A stretch of DNA of 64,000 bases from Bog-473 sp963777485 (GCA_963777485.1 CAVZQP010000004.1:580145-644144), one strand, 5' to 3'; shown: positions 34,213 through 42,721, counted from the first letter of the stretch. Numbers and translations are program-made. Notes: generated by a model from the sequence alone, not told the origin.

Positions 34213-35457
34213 GTGGACAGGCGTACGCGGCCGATCAACGCAGAGGGACCGGCCGATCCCGAGTCGTTCTTCGAGGTGGATTGGGAGGCCGCGGTCGCCC
34301 GGAACGGCCGGCGCGCCGCAGCGGACGCAGCACGGCTCGGCCTGAACCCGCTCGCTATCCGCGTGGATGGCGATGTCTGGACGATCGAGCCCCGGGGCGA
34401 GACGATCGACGTCGTTCCGGGTCGCGTCGAGACCACCTCTCCGTGCGTCACTCTCGATCGTCCTGCATTCGCTGACCTGTTCTGTGAGCGTCGCACCGCG
34501 CTCGGATTGGTCATCGGGGCCCGTGTCGAAGGCGATTCCGGTGCGTGCGACGCGTTCTGCGCGTGGGATCCGGTGTTCCGCTCCCTTCTCGACGGAAGGC
34601 CGGTGTATCAGTCCGGTGAGGTGACGCTCCAGTCGTCGAACGGATCGCCGCTCGAGCTCTATCAGCGGTTCCGGCTCGGCGAGCAAACCCCGGAGGCGGC
34701 ACATTTCCTGGCCGAGACCGGCTTCTTGCTCTTGGAGGACGTCTTCACCGAATCCGAGATGGACGCGGTCGACGCCGACCTCGCCCACGCTGTCGGCGCG
34801 GCCCGCGTCGAGGACGGCAGTTCCTGGTGGGCGACGACCCGCACCGGCGAGCGCTACCCCTGCCGGATCCTCGACTTTGCGGCAAAGTCACCTGCGCTCC
34901 GAGCGCTCATCGCGGACGATCGGTACCTTGCGATCGGCGCGTTACTCGGCGACGGTCACCGGCCGGGCGACCCGTTCGGCGAACACTTTGCCGATGTCAC
35001 CGGAGAAGGCCTGCTCAAGCGGGTCGGTTCTGTCGACGGACTCGTGTGCCTCCCGTGGCACAAGGACTGCGACCGCGGCGGACACTCGATGTTCTGCTCG
35101 GGACTCACAATCGGCATCTGCCTCACTCCCGTCGACGAGGCCCACGGCGGCCTCGACGTCATGGCGGGCTCGCATCGGGCGAACATCGCCCGGGCGCAGA
35201 TCGACGACGCGCTCGGCCTTCCCGCGGTGTCTCTGCGCGCCGAGCGCGGCGACGTCACCGTACACATGTCCTGCACCTTGCACCGCTCGACGCATCCCCG
35301 GAGCCGGGAGCGCCGCGTCGCGTACACCGGATTCGCGCTCCCGCCGCGTCCCGGGGACTCGCACGAACATGACGCGCAGGGGCGGCTGCGCAACGAGCGG
35401 GCGGCGATTGGCGGTTCGAACGGCCCGCCGATGGCCGCGTCTCGTCTCAAGAACTGA
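34213..35457 (+). CDS. Phytanoyl-CoA dioxygenase family protein with an N-terminal SCP2-like domain
   Basis: A 414-residue Fe(II)/2-oxoglutarate oxygenase. The C-terminal half is PhyH-like: GFLLLEDVFTESEMDAVDADL, the HxD in CLPWHKDCDRGG, and the distal His and Arg in CTLHRSTHPRSRERRVAYTGF. The N-terminal 150 residues look like a sterol-carrier-protein-2 type fold (VWTIEPRGETIDVVPG, FADLFCERRTALGLVIGARV, WDPVFRSLLDGRPVY). This could deliver a hydrophobic substrate. The GTG at 34213 follows GGAGGAG; an earlier in-frame start would add an Arg-rich stretch not seen in the family. The substrate is probably a lipid or terpenoid; this is inference from the fusion. Confidence 0.82.
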   Translation: MDRRTRPINAEGPADPESFFEVDWEAAVARNGRRAAADAARLGLNPLAIRVDGDVWTIEPRGETIDVVPGRVETTSPCVTLDRPAFADLFCERRTALGLVIGARVEGDSGACDAFCAWDPVFRSLLDGRPVYQSGEVTLQSSNGSPLELYQRFRLGEQTPEAAHFLAETGFLLLEDVFTESEMDAVDADLAHAVGAARVEDGSSWWATTRTGERYPCRILDFAAKSPALRALIADDRYLAIGALLGDGHRPGDPFGEHFADVTGEGLLKRVGSVDGLVCLPWHKDCDRGGHSMFCSGLTIGICLTPVDEAHGGLDVMAGSHRANIARAQIDDALGLPAVSLRAERGDVTVHMSCTLHRSTHPRSRERRVAYTGFALPPRPGDSHEHDAQGRLRNERAAIGGSNGPPMAASRLKN

Positions 35458-35494
35458 GCGACAATGCCCGCGGCGTCGTTTGTGTGAGGTGGCC

Positions 35495-35851
35495 TCAGCT
35501 GATCGGGTCGCGAAGCTCCCAGCGATTCCCGGCCGGGTCCTGACAGAAGACCACCCGCAGATCCGGCCCGTCGAAGCGGAAGACTTCGTAGCCGGCTTCG
35601 TCGAGACGTTCCGCTGTCGCTTGGAGCTCGGGACCGAGCTCGATAGCGACGTGGGCGCGGGCGGAGGGGTGATGGTCCGGGTCCTCGCTCAAGTGGATCT
35701 GCGTCCCGTCGGAAAACTCGAACCACTTGGCCATCGGCAGACCTTCCGGTGCCGGGACCCTCTCGTAACCCATGATGTCCACGAGGAACGTGGCCTCGTC
35801 GTCCTCACCTCCGACGGGAATGGAGAGGTTGACGTGGTGGAGTTTGGGCAC
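35495..35851 (-). CDS. VOC family protein (glyoxalase-like)
   Basis: A 118-residue single-subunit VOC domain. It starts VPKLHHVNLSIPVGGEDDE with the metal His and has IHLSEDPDHHPSARAHVAIEL in the middle. It ends VFCQDPAGNRWELRDP with the metal Glu. The GTG at 35851 gives the normal length, since the frame continues upstream without family similarity. It is on the same strand as, and downstream of, the TetR gene (about 150 nt gap). Likely a glyoxalase or bleomycin-resistance-like protein. Confidence 0.85.
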   Translation of the reverse strand: MPKLHHVNLSIPVGGEDDEATFLVDIMGYERVPAPEGLPMAKWFEFSDGTQIHLSEDPDHHPSARAHVAIELGPELQATAERLDEAGYEVFRFDGPDLRVVFCQDPAGNRWELRDPIS

Positions 35852-36003
35852 GATGGAACAGTAGTGCCAGACGACGGCGACAAATGCCCTCGGTCGCCGG
35901 AACCGTGATGTCTTCGATGCGGCGCCGGACCCGATTTCAGCCTCGCTGAACCGCAACGAAGACGAACTCCATTCCGGATCGATCTGGAGCATTGCGAATC
36001 GCG

Positions 36004-36618
36004 TCAAGCGCGAAACGCAGAGAGCATGTCTGTGATCAACGCCAGGACTTCGCTGCGCGCCTCGCCGGGGTCAGTGGACTCGGCGATGTACAGGCATCCC
36101 TCACCGAGCGCGCCCATCAGGAGCAGCGCCAACGGGCGGAGGGGTCGCTTTTCCAAGACTCCGGCGTACATCGCCTTGCGGAGCGCACCGCGGAGCGCGA
36201 CGGCGCCAAAGCGGTTCTCGATTCCCCGTACTTCGTCCCAACCCAGGACGGCGCGGGCGTCCTGCAGTGCGATGGTGCGGATGGCCGGATCGAGGTGCGC
36301 GTCGATCCACAGGGCGCAGCCGTCGAGGAGCGCGATCCACGAGTCGGGTCCGAGGAACTCGGCCGCCGCCTGATCGGTGACCTCGGTGTGGACCTGCTCG
36401 AAGACGGCCCGGAACAGCCCCTCCTTGCCGTCGAAGTGGTGGTAGACGGCGCCCTTGGTGACGCCGGCCCGGGCGACGATCTCGTCGAGAGAGGTGTCCA
36501 CGTACCCCTTCTCGCCGAAGAGCTCGCGGGCGGCCTTGACCAAGGATGCCCTGGTCGCGTCGCCCTGCGCGACGCGCCGGTCCTGCCGATCCTTGACATC
36601 CGTACCCTTGGTATGCAT
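36004..36618 (-). CDS. TetR family transcriptional regulator
   Basis: A 204-residue repressor. The DNA-binding domain is TRASLVKAARELFGEKGYVDTSLDEIVARAGVTKGAVYHHFDGKEGLF, a textbook TetR helix-turn-helix. The C-terminal ligand domain is helical and resembles the AcrR/TetR_C group (TIALQDARAVLGWDEVRG). Its ATG lies at 36618, inside the -10 of the divergent DUF4242 promoter, so binding there would control both genes. The ligand is unknown. Confidence 0.93.
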   Translation of the reverse strand: MHTKGTDVKDRQDRRVAQGDATRASLVKAARELFGEKGYVDTSLDEIVARAGVTKGAVYHHFDGKEGLFRAVFEQVHTEVTDQAAAEFLGPDSWIALLDGCALWIDAHLDPAIRTIALQDARAVLGWDEVRGIENRFGAVALRGALRKAMYAGVLEKRPLRPLALLLMGALGEGCLYIAESTDPGEARSEVLALITDMLSAFRA

Positions 36619-36621
36619 AAT
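36593..36621 (+). promoter_or_regulatory. Sigma-70-type promoter for the DUF4242 gene with overlapping dyad (candidate TetR operator)
   Basis: TTGACA at 36593-36598 and CATAAT at 36616-36621 are separated by 17 nt, a near-consensus promoter rare in this GC-rich window. An inverted repeat TTGGTA (36608-36613) and TACCAA (36626-36631) with a 12-nt spacer straddles the -10 and the expected start near 36628. A second dyad TGAGAG-N5-CTCTCA lies at 36639-36655. Either could be the operator of the divergent TetR gene. Confidence 0.6.
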
Positions 36622-36683
36622 GACGTACCAATCGTATGTGAGAGAGATACTCTCAGTATGGTATCAGGTTGGAGGTTGTACAC

Positions 36684-36956
36684 ATGCCGAAGTACGTGAT
36701 CGAGCGGGATCTCCCCGGAGCAGGCAAGTTGACGGCCCAGGAACTTCACGACATCAGCGAGAAGTCCAACAAGGTCATCGCGAGCCTCGGCCCCGAGATC
36801 AAGTGGCTCCAGAGCTACGTGACCGACGACAAGATCTACTGCGTCTACGTCGCACCAGACTCGGACGTCATCTTCGAGCACGCCCGCTGCGGCAGCTTCC
36901 CCTGCAACAGCGTGTCGCTGGTCTCTGCGGTCATCGATCCCTCTACGGGGGACTGA
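36684..36956 (+). CDS. DUF4242 (SCO4226-like) small protein
   Basis: A 90-residue ferredoxin-like-fold protein of the DUF4242 family, in which one Streptomyces member binds nickel. The pattern KYVIERDLPGAGKLTAQELHDIS, WLQSYVTDDKIYCVYVAPD and EHARCGSFPCNSVSLV is characteristic. Two Cys residues lie near the end. The ATG has GGAGG 8 nt upstream. It is transcribed from the promoter at 36593-36621, opposite the TetR gene, and ends 2 nt before the convergent sigma-factor gene. Confidence 0.85.
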   Translation: MPKYVIERDLPGAGKLTAQELHDISEKSNKVIASLGPEIKWLQSYVTDDKIYCVYVAPDSDVIFEHARCGSFPCNSVSLVSAVIDPSTGD

Positions 36957-36958
36957 GT

Positions 36959-38188
36959 TCAGACGCCGAGCGCGGCTGCCTTCATGATGAGGTAGTCGCG
37001 CTCGCGCGTGTTGGCCGAGCCGCCTGCGGCTGCAACGTACTCTGCCTTCGCCGCTCTTTTGTCACCCTTCATCTCCAACAGGTGCGCCCGCACGGCCTTC
37101 AGGCGGTGGGATCGGCGGAGGGCGTCGGTGGCTGAGAGCTCGTCGACGATCACGAGGGCGGCATCGGGCCCGTCGACCATCGCCATCGCAACAGCGCGGT
37201 TGAGGCGGATGACCGGGCTCTGGGTCCGACGCTCGAGGAGCGTGTAGAGCGCCAGGATTCGGCGCCAGTCGGTCTCCTGGTGGTTCGGTGCGGCATCATG
37301 CAGCGCGGCGATGGCCGCCTGTGCGGTGTAGTCGCCGATCGGCCCATGTTCGAGGGCGCTCGTTGCCAATGCGGTGCCCTCCGTGATCAGTGCGTGATCC
37401 CAGAGGCCGCGGTCCTGGTCCCGCAGCGGGACGAGTGCTCCCGCGCTCGTCGTGCGTGCCGGTCGGCGCGCCTCGGTGAGCAGCATCAGGGCGAGGAGCC
37501 CGGTCACCTCGGGCTCGTCGGGCGCCAGCTCGTGGAGGAGGTGTCCGAGGCGGATCGCCTCAGCAGCAAGATCCTCCCGCTCGAGCTCGCTCCCATGGCT
37601 GGTCGCGTATCCCTCGTTGAAGACGAGGTAGACCACGCGCAGGACGAGTGCAAGACGCGTTCCCCTCGCTCCGGCGTCGGGAAGGACGAACGGCTCTTGT
37701 GACCCGGCGACCGTGCGTTTGGCCCGGTTGATCCGCTGCGCCATGGTCGCCTCGGGGACGAGGAAGGCGGCGGCGATCTCCTTGGTGGTCAAGCCGCCCA
37801 GGGCTCGGAGGGTGAGGGCGACCGCCGCGGCCGGCGGCAACGACGGATGGCAGCACATGTAGAAGAGGACAAGGGTGTCGTCACGCCCCGAGACGGGAGC
37901 GGCCGGCTCCTTCGACCAGGAGGCAGCGAGTTCCTCGCGCCGCCTCCTGGCTTCATCGCCGCGGTACAGGTCGGTCATGCGTCGGCCCGCGGCTCTGACG
38001 AGCCACCCGAGCGGGTTGTCCGGGGTGCCCTCCGTCGTCCAGGTGGACGACGCCGCGAGCAGCGCCTCCTGGACTGCGTCCTCGGCATCGTCGAAGTGCC
38101 CGTAGCGGCGGACGACCACGCCGAGGGCCCGGGGCGCCAGGTCGCGCAGGAGGTCCTCGACGCGGTCGGGGCCGTCGGCCGCGGTCAC
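36959..38188 (-). CDS. ECF42-type RNA polymerase sigma factor with C-terminal extension
   Basis: A 409-residue ECF sigma factor. Region 2 is RALGVVVRRYGHFDDAEDAVQEALL, and region 4 is LTLRALGGLTTKEIAAAFLVPEATMAQRINRAKRTV. About 200 extra C-terminal residues hold the DUF6596-like and TPR-like extension typical of ECF42 (EGYATSHGSE..., LYTLLERRTQSPVIRLNRAVA). No anti-sigma gene is adjacent; in ECF42 the extension takes the regulatory role. Its GTG start overlaps the YCII gene stop by 4 nt (GTGA), so it is translationally coupled to its usual partner. A matching ECF42 promoter sits upstream of the YCII gene, so autoregulation is likely. Confidence 0.93.
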   Translation of the reverse strand: MTAADGPDRVEDLLRDLAPRALGVVVRRYGHFDDAEDAVQEALLAASSTWTTEGTPDNPLGWLVRAAGRRMTDLYRGDEARRRREELAASWSKEPAAPVSGRDDTLVLFYMCCHPSLPPAAAVALTLRALGGLTTKEIAAAFLVPEATMAQRINRAKRTVAGSQEPFVLPDAGARGTRLALVLRVVYLVFNEGYATSHGSELEREDLAAEAIRLGHLLHELAPDEPEVTGLLALMLLTEARRPARTTSAGALVPLRDQDRGLWDHALITEGTALATSALEHGPIGDYTAQAAIAALHDAAPNHQETDWRRILALYTLLERRTQSPVIRLNRAVAMAMVDGPDAALVIVDELSATDALRRSHRLKAVRAHLLEMKGDKRAAKAEYVAAAGGSANTRERDYLIMKAAALGV

Positions 38189-38583
38189 ACCTCGGGGTCG
38201 GGGGCGGCCATCACCTGGCGCACTTCGATCCGTTGCCGGATCGGGGCACCGCCCTCGCCCGGCGCAGCCGAGATCCGTGCCGCGATCTCGACGGCTCGCT
38301 CGGGTGAGTCGACTTCGACGAGGCGGTAGCCGGCCAGCAGCTCCTTCGCCTCGGGGAACGGCCCGTCGGTCACGAGCGGTGTCGTGCCGTCGGACACGAC
38401 GAAGCGGGCTTCGTCGGGACCGGCCAGGCCCTGGGCGTCGATCAGCTCGCCCAGCTCTTCGAGCTGACGATTGAGGGTCACCTGGAATTGCACGTGGGCG
38501 GCGACCTCCTCCGGGGTCCATTCGTACATTGGCGCGCAGTCGCCCTCGACGCCTCCGTAGTTCTGCATCAACATGAATCGCAT
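38185..38583 (-). CDS. YCII-related (DGPF) domain protein
   Basis: A 132-residue YCII-like protein, the conserved partner and target of ECF42 sigma factors. It has MRFMLMQNYGG at the start, the DGPF motif exactly (VTDGPFPEAKELLAGYRLVEVDS), and EVRQVM near the end. The ATG at 38583 is chosen since GGAG is 3-5 nt upstream and the family starts with MRFM; longer in-frame starts add non-homologous sequence. It overlaps the sigma gene by 4 nt. The biochemical role of DGPF proteins is unknown. Confidence 0.92.
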   Translation of the reverse strand: MRFMLMQNYGGVEGDCAPMYEWTPEEVAAHVQFQVTLNRQLEELGELIDAQGLAGPDEARFVVSDGTTPLVTDGPFPEAKELLAGYRLVEVDSPERAVEIAARISAAPGEGGAPIRQRIEVRQVMAAPDPEV

Positions 38584-38632
38584 TGCTCCATCCTTCCCTG
38601 TCGGGCGCCCCGGTGGCGCCGTTCGGGAAGGT

Positions 38633-38659
38633 GTCGGAACCGGGGTGCGATTCTCGACA
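38633..38659 (-). promoter_or_regulatory. ECF42-type promoter upstream of the YCII-sigma operon
   Basis: On the minus strand TGTCGA (38659-38654) is followed after exactly 17 nt by CGAC (38636-38633). Published ECF42 promoters have TGTCGA at -35 and CGA/TC at -10, so both elements match. The YCII start codon is about 50 nt downstream. This predicts that the sigma factor drives its own operon. Confidence 0.7.
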
Positions 38660-38742
38660 TGCAAGAAGGAAATTCTTCAGAAATCTCCAACCAGTCCTGT
38701 TGCTGACAGACTGTCCCGACCTCGAAGACAAGGAGCGATCAG

Positions 38743-39036
38743 GTGATCCGACTGTCCGTGTTCTACCCCTCCGCTGAGGGCTCCACGTTCGACCACGACT
38801 ATTACCGGGAGAAGCACGTGCCGCTCTGCTTGCGGTCGTGGGGGCTGGCCAAGGCGGACATCGACAAGGGCGTCGACGGCCCGTATGTCGCGGCTGTGCA
38901 CTTCGAGTTCGACTCGGTCGAGGCCATCCAGGCGGCAATGGCGGCCGAGGCCACCGGCGAGGTCTTGGCCGACGTGGCGAACTACACGAACATCACGCCG
39001 GTCCTCCAGACGAGCGAGATCATCCCGCTCGGTTGA
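38743..39036 (+). CDS. EthD family protein
   Basis: A 97-residue dimeric alpha-beta barrel protein. IRLSVFYPSAEGSTFDHDYYREKHVPL is the EthD signature with the conserved His, and VAAVHFEFDSVEAIQAAMA and the late TPVLQTSEI complete the fold. EthD proteins are needed for degradation of some ethers and occur widely with catabolic genes. The GTG has AAGGAG about 8 nt upstream. It diverges from the YCII gene across 159 nt. Confidence 0.9.
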   Translation: MIRLSVFYPSAEGSTFDHDYYREKHVPLCLRSWGLAKADIDKGVDGPYVAAVHFEFDSVEAIQAAMAAEATGEVLADVANYTNITPVLQTSEIIPLG

Positions 39037-39082
39037 CGCCGACCGCCGATCGGTTGCGAACGCGGTACCGGCCCCCGAGACG

Positions 39083-40147
39083 TCAGGTGACGACGAGTCC
39101 CCGCCCCGTCACAAGCGGCAGATCGAGCGCGGTGACCAGGCCCGGCGGTGCGGCGATGACCGCCGGAACGGCGTTGACCAGGCGCATCGCGGTCGCCTTC
39201 AAGCCGGCGGTGTTGTGGTCACCGTCGGTACCCATCAGCTGCAGGTCGAGCGTGTAATTCGGCTCGCCCGTGATCTGTACCCGGTAGCAACCAGCGCCCG
39301 CGGGCCTGGGCCATTGGGTGCCGAGGTCGTCGCGCAACCGCGTCACGTGCTCGAGGACGACGACGGCGCGGTCGCCCACCATCCCGCGGACCTCGAAGTG
39401 GAGTGCGGCGGCCGTGCCCGCTTTGATGGTGCCGGCGTCCACGTCGAAGTCCTCGGGCGCGGCCTCGCGCTCGTACCACTCGGTGACATCGGTCAGCGTC
39501 ACACCGAGGCCGGCGGCGATCTGGCGCACGACGCTGCCCCAGGCCATCGTCAGCACGCCCGGTGAGAGCAGGAAGGGCACGTCGTGGAGGTCCCGGCCAA
39601 AGCCCATGATGTCGAAGAGCACCATCGGCTGGTTGTAGGTGTTGTAATTGAGGACCTCCGAGCACCGGACCTCCTCGATGCGCTCGCAGATACCCGAGAG
39701 CACCAGGGGCAGCGCGTCGTTGGCGAATCCCGGGTCGACGCCGTTGACGAAGAGCGAGACGCCGGCGCGTTCGGCGGCCGCGATGACGGGGGCGGCGATG
39801 GGGTCGTCGGGTGCCGGGTACTGCAGCATGACCGGGCTGGACGAGACCACGTTGATGCCGGCGGCGAGAAAGCGCTCCAGGTCGGCCAGCGCCTCGAAGA
39901 TGCGGTCGTCGGCCATCGCCGTGTGGACGATGCAGTCGGGACGGAGCGCGAGCAGCGCATCGACATCGCTCGACGCCGCCACGCCGAGGCTGTGGCCGAG
40001 GCCGGCGAGCTCGCCGGCGTCCTTGCCGACCTTGTCGGGATTGGAGACGAAGAGGCCGACCAGGTCGAGCTCGGGGTGGGCATCGATGCCGGCGAGCGCG
40101 TGGCGCCCGACGTTGCCGGTGCTCCATTGGACGACGCGGTAGGGCAT
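39083..40147 (-). CDS. DapB-like NAD(P)-binding reductase (dihydrodipicolinate reductase-related), paralogue 2
   Basis: A 354-residue paralogue of the protein at 19702-20754. The cofactor loop is VVQWSTGNVGRHALAGI, followed by FVSNPDKVGKDAGELAG, which acts as the cofactor-ribose loop. The central region has NGVDPGFANDALPL, where paralogue 1 has GTGIHPGGITERFPL, so the two may differ in substrate. It lies 25 nt downstream of a frameshifted SDR on the same strand. It is probably part of a catabolic unit, not lysine synthesis. Confidence 0.83.
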   Translation of the reverse strand: MPYRVVQWSTGNVGRHALAGIDAHPELDLVGLFVSNPDKVGKDAGELAGLGHSLGVAASSDVDALLALRPDCIVHTAMADDRIFEALADLERFLAAGINVVSSSPVMLQYPAPDDPIAAPVIAAAERAGVSLFVNGVDPGFANDALPLVLSGICERIEEVRCSEVLNYNTYNQPMVLFDIMGFGRDLHDVPFLLSPGVLTMAWGSVVRQIAAGLGVTLTDVTEWYEREAAPEDFDVDAGTIKAGTAAALHFEVRGMVGDRAVVVLEHVTRLRDDLGTQWPRPAGAGCYRVQITGEPNYTLDLQLMGTDGDHNTAGLKATAMRLVNAVPAVIAAPPGLVTALDLPLVTGRGLVVT

Positions 40148-40172
40148 GTCGGTTCTCCTCTTAACGGCTCGT

Positions 40173-40968
40173 CTAGAGGTCGGGGATCGGGAACTCGAGG
40201 TTGGGCGACTGCAGGCCACCGTCCACCTCGATCACCTTGCCCGTCACGTAGGCGCCCGCCGGCGAGACCAGGTAGAGGATGGCGGCGGCGATGTCGTCGA
40301 CGTGGCCGATCCGCTTGAGCGGCGTGACGTCCTCCATAGCGGTGCGCAACTCTTCGCTCGACATGACGATGTCGAGGGCGGAGGTCGCCGTCGACCCGAC
40401 GCCGATGGCGTTCACCCGGATCCGCGGTGCCAGGTCACGGGAGGCGAGGCGGGTGTACTGCTCGACAGCGCCCTTGACCGTGCCGTAGCCGACGTAGCCC
40501 CGGCCGGCGACGTGTCCCATGACCGACGAGATGCCGACGATGGCCCCGCCGGGGTGGTCGCCCTCGAGCATGCGGGGCACCGCTGCCCGGAGCAAGCGCA
40601 TGGCCGGCGGAAACGTTGAAGCGAAAGGCCTCTTCGAGGAAGCGTGGGGAGGTATCGAGGAAGGGGCGAGGCATGGTCCCGCCCATGTTGTTGACGACGA
40701 TGTCGAGCCGGCCGAACTCGTTGTACGCCGTCTCAGCCAGCGAGGCCATGAGGTCGAAGTCGGTCAGGTCCCCGGGGACGACGACGGCGCGGCGTCCCGC
40801 CGCCTCCACCTTCTTCGCGACCTCCCGCAGCTGGTCCTCCGTGCGGGCGGCCAGGACGACGTCCGCCCCGGCCTCGGCCAACGCCACCGCTGCGCCTGCG
40901 CCGATGCCACGCCCGCTCGCGGTCACGATGGCGACCTGGTCCGTGACGAGGAATTTGTCGAGGATCAT
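40173..40968 (-). pseudogene. Short-chain dehydrogenase/reductase interrupted by a +1 frameshift
   Basis: Two frames together make one normal SDR of about 264 residues. The first frame (40968 down to about 40605) carries the start MILDKFLVTDQVAIVTASGRGIGAG in two parts: the cofactor motif TASGRGIG and VVNNMGG. It continues to EEAFRFNVS. The second (from about 40601 to 40173) carries MRLLRAAVPRML, the Ser of SSVMGH, the catalytic YGTVK and the closing VTGKVIEVDGG. One extra base in 40598-40613 separates them. Either the gene is recently broken or the read has an insertion; the intact active site on both sides favours an error or a very recent event. It is upstream of the DapB-like paralogue 2. 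Confidence 0.8.
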
Positions 40969-41284
40969 CCGGCGAAATGTAGTTGGCCGCCACGGGGACG
41001 GCTGGGGGATGAGTCGTAGGCAGCCGGCGGACGCGTCTTTGGACTGGGGCCGAAGACGCCGGCGGAGATCGACCGGGGAAGGCGCAAACCACAAGACCAA
41101 GCCGCCAGGGGCGACGGCTCCCGCCACCCAAGACGAACCCATACTCAGCCGTGGGGGAACACGCGCTCCAGGGACCTCACTGCCAGCATCTTCGGCCCTC
41201 TGGATCCCGATGCTAGGGAACCGCGGAATCTGCCAATAGAGCCGAAAGTCACGGTCACGACGTCGTAGTGGTCGAGGCCTACTA
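40969..41284. other. Intergenic region between the NDH-2 gene and the SDR
   Basis: 316 nt between two minus-strand genes. No coding region with family similarity is seen in any frame. It ends in a hairpin (41274-41293) at the NDH-2 stop. The rest should hold the SDR promoter, but no clear -35/-10 pair was found. Confidence 0.5.
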
Positions 41285-41293
41285 TCAGGCCTC
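41274..41293 (-). terminator. Candidate hairpin terminator at the NDH-2 stop codon
   Basis: GAGGCCT and AGGCCTC form perfect 7-bp arms around the 6-nt loop ACTATC. The hairpin overlaps the NDH-2 stop codon at 41285-41287. There is no U-run after it, as is common in high-GC actinobacteria, so termination efficiency is uncertain. Confidence 0.4.
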
Positions 41294-42721
41294 CTTGGAC
41301 TGCGACGGGGGGTCGTGCTCCGCCGACTCCGCTTCTTCGACGCGCCGCGCCCAATCCCCGAGGTCGTCGGCGACCGGGAACGGCCTCGGCATGACCTTGG
41401 CCTTCACGTCGTCGGGGAGGCTCAGATCGCCGCCCGTGTGGCCGACACTGAAGACGCGTTCCGGCCGGGAGCGGCCGAGCATCGCCTGGAACCAGCGCAG
41501 CATCGTGCTGGCGCGGTGGCCGAACCCATTCAAGAACCCGATGTGGACGAAGAACCAAACGACCCAGCCGGGGAAGCCGCTGAGGTGGATCCCGCGCACG
41601 CTCACGATCGCCTTGAAGCGGCCGATGCTGGCTGCGCTCCCGAGGTCTCGGTAGGTGAACGGAGCCGAGTCCTTGCCGGCGATCCTGCGCTTTATCGTGT
41701 TGGCAGCGTGCAGGCCACCTTGCATGGCCACCTCGCAGACCCCGGGGAGCTGGTTGATCGACGCCATGTCGCCGACGGCGAACACGTCGGGGTGACCAGG
41801 AAGGCTGAGGTCCGGGAGGACCGAGATCCTCCCGGCGCGGTCGATCCCCGCGCCGGTTGCCTCGGCGAGGAGGCCCGCGAGGGGCGACGCCTGCACGCCG
41901 GCCGCCCAGATCACGGTCCCGCTCTCGAAACGGCTCCTCTTCCCGTCCGCGCTCTGGGCGTCCACGCCGAACGGATCGACGCCGATCACACGCAGACCCA
42001 TGCGGAGCTCCACCCCCATTTTCTCAAGCTCCGAGCAGGCGCGACCCGACAGACGGTCTCCGAAGTTGCTCAGAGGATCGGAGCCGCCGTCGATCAGGAC
42101 CACCCGGACAGAGCGGGGGTCGATCGTTCGGAACTCACGACGGAGGCTGCGGGCGGCCAGCTCCCGGATCTGACCCGACAGCTCGACACCGGTCGGACCA
42201 GCCCCGACCACGACAAAAGTGGTCCAGAACCGCTCGAGGGCGGAGTTCGGCATCGTCTCCGCGAGCTCGAGGGCGCCGTACACGCGTCGGCGTATCTCCA
42301 TCGCGTCGTCGATTGTCTTCATGCCGGGTGCGACCAGAGCAAACTCGTCGTGTCCGAAATACGACTGGCCGGCGCCGGCCGCCACGATGAGGCTGTCGTA
42401 CGGGTATTCGTCGTTTCGACCCGGGACCGATTGTGTATGGACGACCCGGCGTTCCAGGTCGAGTCCCGTGACGGAGGAGAGGACCACGCGCACGTTGCCG
42501 TGCTTCCGCAGCATGTGGCGCAGAACCGGTGAGATCTGGCCCGGGGAAAGGATGCCGGTCGCCACTTGGAAGAGCAGCGGCTGAAACAGGTGATGGTTGC
42601 GCCGGTCGATCAGCGTGATCTCGATGTCGCGGGAGCGGGCCAGCAGTCTGGTTGCAGGCAGGCCTCCGAAGCCTCCCCCCACCACGACGACACGATGCGC
42701 CGGAGGAGTAGTCGTGCTCAC
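41285..42721 (-). CDS. Type II NADH dehydrogenase (NDH-2), FAD-dependent
   Basis: A 478-residue single-subunit NADH:quinone oxidoreductase that passes electrons to the quinone pool without pumping protons. The FAD-binding loop is VVVVGGGFGGLPATRLL, with NHHLFQPLLFQVATGIL, the NDH-2 hallmark. The NADH loop is VVVGAGPTGVELSGQI. VFAVGDMA binds the FAD ribityl chain. A C-terminal hydrophobic amphipathic stretch (FPGWVVWFFVHIGFLNGF) fits membrane attachment. It starts at GTG 42721, 85 nt downstream of the GH15 gene. With cytochrome bd (cydAB) nearby, it can form a short aerobic chain. Confidence 0.9.
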   Translation of the reverse strand: MSTTTPPAHRVVVVGGGFGGLPATRLLARSRDIEITLIDRRNHHLFQPLLFQVATGILSPGQISPVLRHMLRKHGNVRVVLSSVTGLDLERRVVHTQSVPGRNDEYPYDSLIVAAGAGQSYFGHDEFALVAPGMKTIDDAMEIRRRVYGALELAETMPNSALERFWTTFVVVGAGPTGVELSGQIRELAARSLRREFRTIDPRSVRVVLIDGGSDPLSNFGDRLSGRACSELEKMGVELRMGLRVIGVDPFGVDAQSADGKRSRFESGTVIWAAGVQASPLAGLLAEATGAGIDRAGRISVLPDLSLPGHPDVFAVGDMASINQLPGVCEVAMQGGLHAANTIKRRIAGKDSAPFTYRDLGSAASIGRFKAIVSVRGIHLSGFPGWVVWFFVHIGFLNGFGHRASTMLRWFQAMLGRSRPERVFSVGHTGGDLSLPDDVKAKVMPRPFPVADDLGDWARRVEEAESAEHDPPSQSKEA

